5,343 nt of DNA from an uncultured Clostridia bacterium (GTDB lineage: Bacteria > Bacillota > Clostridia > Oscillospirales > Ruminococcaceae), in the NCBI GenBank assembly GCA_945910715.1, contig CAMDZU010000113.1:1-5343 (forward strand). Reading direction: 5' to 3'. The notes under the pieces were generated by a model that saw only the letters and a program-made list of their open reading frames with translations, was not told the origin of the DNA and did not search any database. This document shows, piece by piece, positions 1 to 5,343 of this stretch. Positions within the stretch are counted from its first letter, which is position 1; each line of letters opens with the position of its first letter. The translations under genes were made by a program, and so were the position numbers.

Positions 1-16
1 GCCCAAAGGGGCTCCC
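1..16 (-). terminator. Partial intrinsic terminator after the ABC exporter gene, cut by the window edge
   Basis: Immediately after the TAA stop, the minus strand reads GGGAGCCC, then CTTT, then GGGC at the edge. The last four bases begin the reverse complement of the first arm. If the sequence beyond the edge continues with TCCC and a T-run, this is an 8-bp GC-rich terminator with a 4-base loop ending the operon. Only half of the second arm is visible, so the call is partly prediction. Confidence 0.5.
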
Positions 17-17
17 T

Positions 18-1748
18 TTAGGTGTACATTTTGTAGAAGCCTGCGTATATGCCGTTTTTTGCGATAAGCTGGTCGTGAGTTCCCGTTTCCGCAATTCCGT
101 CGTCGGTAAGGACAATAATTCGGGTAGCGTTTTTTATAGTGGTAAGACGGTGAGCAATGGTAAGGGTCGTTCTGTCCTTTGAAAGCTTTTCAAGGGACTG
201 CTGGACAAGATGCTCGCTTTCGTTGTCAAGGGCACTGGTCGCCTCGTCAAGAATGAGAACAGGCGGATTTTTCAGAAACAGCCTTGCAATGCTTATGCGC
301 TGCTTTTCGCCGCCCGAAAGCTTTACTCCACGCTCGCCAACATAGGTATCGTAGCCCTTTGGCAGCTTGCGGATAAACTCGTCCGCTCCTGCTTTTTTAG
401 CCGCCTCAATTACCTCGTCCATTGTTGCGTCAAGCCTGCCGTAAAGGATATTTTCCGCAACCGTTCCCGAAAACAGGTAAACGTCCTGCTGAACAACGCC
501 AATCTGCTTGCGGAGGGAATGTTGTGTGTATTCCCTGATGTCGTGACCGTCAATAAGCACTCTGCCGTTATTTGCCTCGTAAAAACGGGGAATAAGATTG
601 CACATTGTGGTTTTGCCGCTGCCCGATGAGCCTACAATAGCCACATTCTCGCCTTTGTGCACCTCGAAGCTGATGTTGTCAAGAACGTTTTCCAGATTTT
701 CCGCATAGTGAAAGCTTACGTTTTCAAAGGTGATATTTCCCTCAACCTTATCAAGCTCCTTTGCGTCGGGTCTGTCCTCAATTTCAACAGGCTGGAGCAT
801 AATTTCCTCAAAGCGCTCAATTCCCGTAATTCCTCGCTGGAACTGCTCGGTAAACTCAATTATTCTGCGGACAGTGGCAAGGAGCGTTGTTATATACATA
901 ATGTAAGCGATAAGGTCTGGGGCGGTTATTTCTCCGCCCAGCAGGAAAAACGAGCCTATCATAACGCCCACAACGTACATTACACCGTCGAAAAATCTTG
1001 TGCTGCCCTGAAAAAGCGCCATATACTTGTAGGCTCTTTTCTTTGCCTCAAAGAAAACCTTGTTGCCCTTATCAAACTTTTTCTGCTCCACGTCCTCGTT
1101 GGCAAAGCTTTTCACAACCCTTATTCCAAGGAGAGAATCCTCAACTATTGCGTTCATTTCGCCTATCTGTTCACGCTGTACCTTGAATGCGTTCTTCATC
1201 TTCTTTCTGAACGCAAGAGCAACAAAAATCATCAGCGGAATGGAAACAAAAATGCTGAGAGTAAGCCATATATTTATTCCGGCAAGAATTATGAAAGAGC
1301 CCACAATTTTGATTGCGGCAATGAAAAATTCCTCGGGGCAATGGTGGGAAAACTCGGTTATATCAAACAAATCGCTTGTGATGCGAGCCATAATCTGTCC
1401 GATTTTGGTATCGTCGTAATACGAGAAAGAAAGCTTCTGCAAATGCTCAAACAAATCGTGGCGCATATCCGTTTCAAGCCGTGTGCCTGTTATATGTCCG
1501 ATATAAGCCATAAAATAGTTGGCGGCAACGTCGATTACACGCAGGAACAGATAAAGCAAACCAAGCTTTATAACCGTTTCCGCAAGCAAAGTGCCCTCTC
1601 CTGCCGCGCCCGTAATCTGCCTTACAATCATTGGCAGCACCAGCTCGCATATTGTGGTAAGCGCCGCCGCTAACAGGTCGATTATAATAATCCCCACATA
1701 GGGCTTGTAGTATGGCAGAAAGCGCCTGAACATACCTTTACTATCCAT
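18..1748 (-). CDS. ABC exporter half-transporter, fused permease-ATPase (MsbA/BmrA type)
   Basis: Complete 576-residue protein of typical length for a type IV ABC exporter half. The N-terminal transmembrane domain (about 1-320) has six likely helices near 17-40, 60-82, 140-158, 160-180, 252-270 and 276-298. The nucleotide-binding domain (about 335-576) has every consensus element: Walker A GSSGSGKTT (373-381), Q-loop Gln421, signature LSGGEKQR (477-484), Walker B VLILDE with catalytic Glu502, D-loop SALD (505-508) and switch His533. All ATPase residues being intact means it could work as a homodimer; degenerate-site heterodimer partners usually lack some. Substrate cannot be read from sequence; drugs, lipids or peptides are all possible. 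The start at Met1 is chosen over Met6 because GAAAGGA lies just upstream, whereas Met6 has AAAGG only one base away. It lies 66 nt after the adaptor gene, across a hairpin. Confidence 0.93.
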   Translation of the reverse strand: MDSKGMFRRFLPYYKPYVGIIIIDLLAAALTTICELVLPMIVRQITGAAGEGTLLAETVIKLGLLYLFLRVIDVAANYFMAYIGHITGTRLETDMRHDLFEHLQKLSFSYYDDTKIGQIMARITSDLFDITEFSHHCPEEFFIAAIKIVGSFIILAGINIWLTLSIFVSIPLMIFVALAFRKKMKNAFKVQREQIGEMNAIVEDSLLGIRVVKSFANEDVEQKKFDKGNKVFFEAKKRAYKYMALFQGSTRFFDGVMYVVGVMIGSFFLLGGEITAPDLIAYIMYITTLLATVRRIIEFTEQFQRGITGIERFEEIMLQPVEIEDRPDAKELDKVEGNITFENVSFHYAENLENVLDNISFEVHKGENVAIVGSSGSGKTTMCNLIPRFYEANNGRVLIDGHDIREYTQHSLRKQIGVVQQDVYLFSGTVAENILYGRLDATMDEVIEAAKKAGADEFIRKLPKGYDTYVGERGVKLSGGEKQRISIARLFLKNPPVLILDEATSALDNESEHLVQQSLEKLSKDRTTLTIAHRLTTIKNATRIIVLTDDGIAETGTHDQLIAKNGIYAGFYKMYT

Positions 1749-1752
1749 AAAA

Positions 1753-1760
1753 TCCTTTCT
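1753..1760 (-). promoter_or_regulatory. Ribosome binding site of the ABC exporter gene
   Basis: AGAAAGGA ends 4 nt before the ATG at 1748. It is a moderate match with short spacing, and favours Met1 over the in-frame Met6. It lies 8 nt downstream of the foot of the intergenic stem-loop, so the hairpin should not occlude it. Confidence 0.6.
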
Positions 1761-1768
1761 TCAATAGC

Positions 1769-1796
1769 ATTGCCTTCCATTTATTTGGAAGGCAAT
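1769..1796 (-). repeat. Perfect inverted repeat (stem-loop) between the adaptor and ABC exporter genes
   Basis: The arms 1769-1779 and 1786-1796 are exact reverse complements of each other (11 bp, core ATTGCCTTCC / GGAAGGCAAT) around a 6-base AT-rich loop. Neither strand has a U-run after the stem: the minus strand continues GCTATTGAAG and the plus strand continues CAGACTATCTG. It is therefore not a classical intrinsic terminator. Possible roles are mRNA stabilisation or processing that sets adaptor and exporter levels apart, a partial attenuator, or a binding site for a dimeric protein. The structure is seen directly; its role is inferred. Confidence 0.75.
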
Positions 1797-1814
1797 CAGA
1801 CTATCTGAAACTTG

Positions 1815-2804
1815 TCAATCTGCGGCAATTACATCTCCCTCGGTAAGTCCGCTGAGAATGATTGTATAGCCGTTGTATGTGTTTCCGATTTCAACGGGAA
1901 CCTGTACCTTTTCGCCGTTGTCGATAAGGTTGCAGTAAATGCTTCCCGAGAACTGCTTTACCGCCTTTTCGGGAACGGCGAGAACGTTTCTCTTATCCAC
2001 AGAGGTAACGTAAACCGTTGCCCAACCTGCGCTTACCGCATTGGGCGTATCTTCAAGAAGCCGCTCCAACTCGCCCTCGTCAAAGGTGATTACAACATAA
2101 TCTGACAGGTTGAAATCTCCCCACTTGCCGCCCGAGGACGAGGGAATCATTGTTACCGTGCCGTTGTAAGTGCCTGCGGTGAATTTTATTCCCACCTTTG
2201 TTCCAAGGGCAAACTTGTCGGTGTCCTGATTGAGATAAACCCTTACCTCGTCAGGCTTAGCAATGGTGCAGAAATATGTTCCTGCGGTTATTACCTCGCC
2301 GATAGTATGCTGCGCCGTGTCCGTTACAACGCAGTCGTAGGGCGCTTTTATGGTGTAGCAGTCAATTTTGTACTGTATAAGGTCAAGCTTTGCCTGCTCC
2401 TCCTGATACTGCAGATAATCCTTGTTGCTACCGCTTGCCGCATATCTGTCATAGGCTGCGTCACAGAGAATTTTCTGGCTGGTGTATTCGTAATTCAGCG
2501 CCGACGAATCCAGCACCGCAATTACGTCGCCTTCGCTGAGCTTATCCCCTCTTTTCAGCTCATAGCTTAAAAGGTTTCCCTCGTTTTCGCTGTTTATTGC
2601 GTCAGCGTAGGGATAGCCGATTACAGAGCCTATTGCGTCCGTCTGGGATAAGTCCATATACTCTACGGTTACGGTGTTCAGCTTGCTTTCCGTATTTTCG
2701 TAAATGGGGATTTTGATTTCCTTGGCAACGCTTGCCTCTGAGCCGCAGGCCGTAAGCATTGCCGCCGCCGTTACAAGTGCGGCTGCCATAAATAATTTTT
2801 TCAT
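1815..2804 (-). CDS. Lipoprotein efflux adaptor (HlyD/MacA-type membrane-fusion protein)
   Basis: Complete 329-residue lipoprotein. The N-terminus has a positive start (MKKLF), an Ala-rich hydrophobic stretch and the lipobox LTAC, with Cys20 as the lipid-modified residue, so the mature protein should be anchored on the outer face of the membrane. Next come a first lipoyl half with the typical KRGDKLSEGDVIAVLD run (84-99), a short helical hairpin (about 101-147), the second lipoyl half containing YTIKAPYDCVVTD (150-162) and GEVITAG (169-175), a beta-barrel region (about 186-280) with AVPEKAVK, and a C-terminal membrane-proximal domain ending GLTEGDVIAAD. This order is that of adaptors for efflux pumps. 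The hairpin is short, as expected where no outer-membrane channel must be reached. No MacB-type permease is present; the next gene is a fused ABC exporter, so that partnership is inferred. The ribosome binding site is weak (GAAAGG). Confidence 0.85.
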   Translation of the reverse strand: MKKLFMAAALVTAAAMLTACGSEASVAKEIKIPIYENTESKLNTVTVEYMDLSQTDAIGSVIGYPYADAINSENEGNLLSYELKRGDKLSEGDVIAVLDSSALNYEYTSQKILCDAAYDRYAASGSNKDYLQYQEEQAKLDLIQYKIDCYTIKAPYDCVVTDTAQHTIGEVITAGTYFCTIAKPDEVRVYLNQDTDKFALGTKVGIKFTAGTYNGTVTMIPSSSGGKWGDFNLSDYVVITFDEGELERLLEDTPNAVSAGWATVYVTSVDKRNVLAVPEKAVKQFSGSIYCNLIDNGEKVQVPVEIGNTYNGYTIILSGLTEGDVIAAD

Positions 2805-2810
2805 ACAAAG

Positions 2811-2816
2811 CCTTTC
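2811..2816 (-). promoter_or_regulatory. Weak ribosome binding site of the adaptor lipoprotein gene
   Basis: GAAAGG lies 6 nt before the ATG at 2804. It is a poorer anti-Shine-Dalgarno match than those of the two upstream genes, so the adaptor may be translated less often or depend on coupling to the epimerase, whose TAA stop is only 15 nt away. The start is independently supported because it yields a complete lipoprotein signal peptide. Confidence 0.6.
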
Positions 2817-2819
2817 GGT

Positions 2820-3980
2820 TTATGAACGCTTGATAACTTCCAGACACATTCTGCCGTTGTGATAGGGGCACTTCCAAGGGTCAACCTCGGGCTTGAACTT
2901 AGCGTAATTGCCCTGTTCGTCAACCTGCGAATACCACTCGCCGCCCTCTCTCGGGTCAATAATGTTGTTCTTGATGTATTCCCATAATGCGTGGGAAATT
3001 TCAAGATAGCGTGCGTTGCCGTACTTCTGGTAAGCGTTAAGGAAGCCAACAACTCCCTCTGCCTGTACCCACCAGATTCTCCACTTGTTTACAACGCCGT
3101 GTTCAACCTCGTTATTGAGAGCACCGTTTTCAAAGGCAACGTCCGCAATCTTTTCAACAATTCCGGAATTCATGCCTGCAAACTTCTTGATAAGCTTTTC
3201 GTCGCCGATAACCTCGCAGGCACGGTCGATAAGCCATGTTGCCTCAATGTCGTGTCCGTAGGAGTAAATGTCGCCGATCTCGTTCAGATTCTTGTCGAAG
3301 AACACTAACAGCTTTGAGTTTTCCTTATCGTAAATCTTGTCGTAGGTAACGTCAAGGAGGAATTTAAGGCGCTTAAGAACGTGAGCGTCACCGGAAACTC
3401 TGTAAAGCTCGGTGTAAGCCTCAATAAGGTGGAGAGTGGTGTTCATTGTCTTGTCAGCCATAAGACCGTTTTCGGACAATGCGTCGTTCTCCATAAGCTT
3501 CCATTCTCTTGTCATTGCTTCAAGGTAGGCAACATCGTCGGTACCCTTTTCCTCAATGATTCTGAACACGTCCATTGCAAGGTTAAGAGCCTCCTTGTTC
3601 TTGCTTGCGTCATAGTAGCTTGACATTGCGTAAATAAAGAACGCATTGCAGTAAACGTGCTTCATTGAATCCGCAACCTGACCGTTTGCTTTCATCATCC
3701 AGTAAACGCCGCCGTATTCTCTGTCAACGCAGTAATCTCTAAGAAACTCAAAAGCATGTCTTGCCTTTTCAAGACATTCTCCGTCCTTTAAAACAAGGTA
3801 GCAGTTTGAATAGAACCACAGTATTCTGGAATGAAGAATTACACCCTTGTCAGCGTTTTTGTCAAGCTTCAGGTCGGAATCCATAAAGCCGTAAAAACCG
3901 CCGTTTTCCTTATCCTCCAGCTTATTCCAGAAAGGGATAATATGATTTACAAGTTCGTTTTTTGCTTCTCGTGCTAACAT
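2820..3980 (-). CDS. Cellobiose 2-epimerase (AGE superfamily)
   Basis: Complete 386-residue cytoplasmic enzyme predicted to form an (alpha/alpha)6 barrel. The family reversibly epimerises C2 of the reducing-end sugar of beta-1,4-disaccharides: cellobiose to glucosyl-mannose, lactose to epilactose, and mannobiose to mannosyl-glucose. The sequence closely resembles the Ruminococcus albus enzyme as I recall it, and the residues reported essential there fall at identical numbers: Arg52, His243, Glu246, Trp249, Trp304, Glu308 and His374. Asn180 and His184 also match conserved active-site positions. His243 (in SYGHDIEATW) and His374 (in CPYHNGRMC) should be the acid/base pair. These features separate it from N-acylglucosamine 2-epimerases, although annotation pipelines often use that name. 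The start has AAAGGAG 6 nt upstream. It lies 15 nt after the DUF1015 gene and 15 nt before the lipoprotein gene. In R. albus the role is mannan or cello-oligosaccharide catabolism; no phosphorylase, glycosidase or sugar importer is visible here. Confidence 0.93.
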   Translation of the reverse strand: MLAREAKNELVNHIIPFWNKLEDKENGGFYGFMDSDLKLDKNADKGVILHSRILWFYSNCYLVLKDGECLEKARHAFEFLRDYCVDREYGGVYWMMKANGQVADSMKHVYCNAFFIYAMSSYYDASKNKEALNLAMDVFRIIEEKGTDDVAYLEAMTREWKLMENDALSENGLMADKTMNTTLHLIEAYTELYRVSGDAHVLKRLKFLLDVTYDKIYDKENSKLLVFFDKNLNEIGDIYSYGHDIEATWLIDRACEVIGDEKLIKKFAGMNSGIVEKIADVAFENGALNNEVEHGVVNKWRIWWVQAEGVVGFLNAYQKYGNARYLEISHALWEYIKNNIIDPREGGEWYSQVDEQGNYAKFKPEVDPWKCPYHNGRMCLEVIKRS

Positions 3981-3986
3981 AGCTTT

Positions 3987-3993
3987 CTCCTTT
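3987..3993 (-). promoter_or_regulatory. Ribosome binding site of the epimerase gene
   Basis: AAAGGAG lies 6 nt before the ATG at 3980 and occupies the 15-nt gap after the DUF1015 stop codon. It fixes the start, and the close spacing would allow ribosomes to pass from one gene to the next. Confidence 0.85.
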
Positions 3994-3995
3994 TA

Positions 3996-5282
3996 TCAGT
4001 CAAAAATTTTGTTCATAACAAGACCCGTTGTAAGCTTGGGGTAAAAATAAGTTGATTTCTGAGGCATTTTTTCTCCTGCAAGAGCAACGTCCCTGATTTC
4101 GGAAACTCTTGTTGGATTAAGCAGGAAGCAGCAGTTTGCTCTCTTGCCGTCAACTGCGGCGATTGCCTCGTCCGCCGAGCGTGTGTATGTAAGGTTAATC
4201 TGCTTTGCCATATTTTCCTTGTCAATGCCGAAAATTCGTTCAAGCACAAGGGTGTGCAGCACGCTTACGTCCAGTCCTCTCAGTGCGTCGCTGCAGTCGG
4301 GCATAAGCTTTTTCATTGTTTCCTCGTCCTTAAGCACAAGGAGAGTGTAATTGTTGTCGCCGTTAAACAGCACAAATGCCTTTTTGCCTGCCTTGTAGCT
4401 GTCTGCAAGACCGATTTCTCCCTTTTCTCTGTTAAGATAAGGAGTGATTTCAAAATAATCCTTGCACTTTTCGATAACCTCGTCATAATTGAAGTCGGAC
4501 AGATCACGGACAATTCTGTGGGTCGGGAATACCACAAGTCCCGGATTTTCCATATTAACAAGCATCATGCAGACATATTCCGAAGTACCAAGGTCGGTTT
4601 TGTTTTCCGCAACAAATTTCTTGTAGTTGAGTGCGGTTTCATATCTGTGATGACCGTCTGCAATATAAAGCTTCTTGTCTGCCATTTTGTCAATAAGCTT
4701 CTGCTGTGTTTCCTTGTCGTAAACGCACCAGAGCTTGTGAGTAACTCCGTCTGCGTCGGTGAATATACTGTCAGGCTCGCCCTTGCTTGCGCTGTCGATA
4801 ATAGCGTAAGCGCCGCCGTCCTCATCCATATAAAGGGAGTAAATCTGGCTGAAATTGCAGCCTGTTGCACACATAAGATTAAAGCGGTCGGTTTTCGCCT
4901 TTGAGAGAGTTTCCTCGTGAGGGAGGATAATGCCCTTTGAAAATTCCTCCAGCCTTACAAGGGAAATATATCCCTTTACGGAGTAGCTGCCGCCGTTTGC
5001 CGCAAAATCCATTTCGTAGATGTAAATGCCTTCCTTGTCATCACGCTTCAGTATTTCGCCCTCAAGCCAGCTGTTAAGGCAGGAAAGCGCCTTGCCATAG
5101 GCGGAATCGTCTTCGTCTGCGGTTTTGGGCAGCTCAAGGCGTATAATGTTGTTGGGGTTCTTGTCAAGGTAAGCCTTACGCTGTTCATTGCTTATAATGT
5201 CGTATGGCGGACAGCAAACGTCACCGATATTGCCTGCCTTTTCCGTGTAGCGAAGTCCTCTGAAAGCTTTAATTTCTGCCAT
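3996..5282 (-). CDS. DUF1015-family conserved cytoplasmic protein (function unproven)
   Basis: Complete 428-residue protein, a normal length for this family. It has no signal peptide or membrane segment, so it is probably cytoplasmic. Motifs I recognise as DUF1015 hallmarks occur in order: PPYDII (25-30), PHEET (121-125), ADGHHRYETAL (208-218), FPTHR (252-256) and, near the C-terminus, MPQKSTYFYPKLTTGL (406-421). The DGHHR block resembles the phosphate/nucleotide-binding box of ParB/sulfiredoxin-like folds, some members of which (SerK, SbnI) are free-serine kinases. From memory, DUF1015 genes in clostridia often lie beside serA/serC, but neither is visible here. A serine-kinase-like or other small-molecule phosphotransfer role is therefore only inference. 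The start is supported by an AAGGAG site 7 nt upstream. It is the first gene of the set, and its TGA stop lies 15 nt before the epimerase start. Family assignment is firm; function is not. Confidence 0.9.
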   Translation of the reverse strand: MAEIKAFRGLRYTEKAGNIGDVCCPPYDIISNEQRKAYLDKNPNNIIRLELPKTADEDDSAYGKALSCLNSWLEGEILKRDDKEGIYIYEMDFAANGGSYSVKGYISLVRLEEFSKGIILPHEETLSKAKTDRFNLMCATGCNFSQIYSLYMDEDGGAYAIIDSASKGEPDSIFTDADGVTHKLWCVYDKETQQKLIDKMADKKLYIADGHHRYETALNYKKFVAENKTDLGTSEYVCMMLVNMENPGLVVFPTHRIVRDLSDFNYDEVIEKCKDYFEITPYLNREKGEIGLADSYKAGKKAFVLFNGDNNYTLLVLKDEETMKKLMPDCSDALRGLDVSVLHTLVLERIFGIDKENMAKQINLTYTRSADEAIAAVDGKRANCCFLLNPTRVSEIRDVALAGEKMPQKSTYFYPKLTTGLVMNKIFD

Positions 5283-5289
5283 AACTTTA

Positions 5290-5295
5290 CTCCTT
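5290..5295 (-). promoter_or_regulatory. Ribosome binding site of the DUF1015 gene
   Basis: AAGGAG lies 7 nt before the ATG at 5282 on the minus strand, within a run of A residues. This is a strong Shine-Dalgarno match and fixes the start. Confidence 0.85.
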
Positions 5296-5343
5296 TTTTA
5301 GGTAATTAGTTTAACCTTTTTCAATAACCAACCAAGCCGACCA

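Larger units (their letters stand above)
18..5282 (-). other. Probable four-gene operon
   Basis: All four genes share a strand, with gaps of 15, 15 and 66 nt and no convincing internal promoter. The first three genes are the most securely linked. The ABC gene may be partly uncoupled by the hairpin at 1769-1796. Whether the operon starts at the DUF1015 gene or further upstream is not visible, since only 61 bases precede that gene here. Confidence 0.65.

Noticed and set aside
657..1673. Long (338-codon) open frame on the plus strand, antisense to the ABC exporter gene.
   Set aside because: It lies wholly inside a gene with complete, recognisable ABC exporter motifs, and its translation shows no domain I recognise and is rich in Cys, His and Asn. 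It is best explained as a by-product of the codon use of the real gene.
1769..1796. Reading the intergenic hairpin as an intrinsic terminator for the first three genes.
   Set aside because: No T-run follows the stem on either strand; the minus strand continues GCTATTGAAG and then the next ribosome binding site. It is listed as an inverted repeat of unknown role instead.
2820..3980. Annotation as N-acylglucosamine 2-epimerase (sialic acid route).
   Set aside because: The superfamily is the same, but the residue-for-residue agreement with R. albus cellobiose 2-epimerase, including the active-site numbering, favours the disaccharide enzyme. No sialic acid gene is nearby.
3996..5282. Calling the DUF1015 protein a ParB-type DNA-segregation protein because of the DGHHR motif.
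   Set aside because: No helix-turn-helix region or parA neighbour is visible, and the remaining motifs (PPYDII, HEET, MPQKSTYFYPKL) are those of DUF1015. The motif at most suggests a shared fold.
5296..5343. Possible promoter before the DUF1015 gene: TTGGTT and TAAACT on the minus strand, 16 nt apart.
   Set aside because: Only 3 of 6 and 4 of 6 bases match the sigma-70 consensus, and in AT-rich sequence such pairs arise by chance. The upstream region is cut by the window edge, so a promoter cannot be claimed.
1..5343. Search for CRISPR repeats, transposase genes, tRNA genes or phage-like genes.
   Set aside because: The window is almost entirely filled by four intact genes. I saw no regularly spaced repeats, cloverleaf-like sequence or transposase motifs by eye.

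Overview
The window carries four complete protein-coding genes, all on the minus strand, packed tightly and read from high to low coordinates. The proteins, the AAAGGAG-type ribosome binding sites and the standard stop codons suggest a Gram-positive anaerobe of the Clostridia. The ruminococcal group (Oscillospirales/Ruminococcaceae) is most likely, because the second gene matches Ruminococcus albus cellobiose 2-epimerase so closely that its catalytic residues keep the same numbers. This placement comes from recalled family members, not from a search.

Layout in transcription order: (1) a DUF1015-family protein, 5282-3996; (2) a cellobiose 2-epimerase of the N-acylglucosamine 2-epimerase (AGE) superfamily, 3980-2820; (3) a lipoprotein resembling a membrane-fusion (HlyD/MacA-type) efflux adaptor, 2804-1815; (4) a fused permease-ATPase ABC exporter half-transporter, 1748-18. 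The first two junctions are exactly 15 nt each. The third is 66 nt and holds a perfect 11-bp stem-loop. The last gene runs straight into what looks like the first part of an intrinsic terminator, cut by the window edge at position 1. No non-coding stretch exceeds 66 bases. I saw no RNA gene, mobile element or CRISPR array.

Genes 1 and 2 encode predicted cytoplasmic proteins: one with a ParB/sulfiredoxin-like DGHHR motif and unknown function, and one that interconverts glucose and mannose at the reducing end of beta-1,4-disaccharides. Genes 3 and 4 would form an envelope export unit. Spacing suggests one operon, possibly with reduced or uncoupled expression of the ABC gene across the hairpin. 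Why a disaccharide epimerase sits with a DUF1015 protein and an exporter is the main open question; the usual mannan-utilisation partners are not in view. Everything else looks like ordinary, intact chromosomal content, and I found no strong evidence of a wholly new system.
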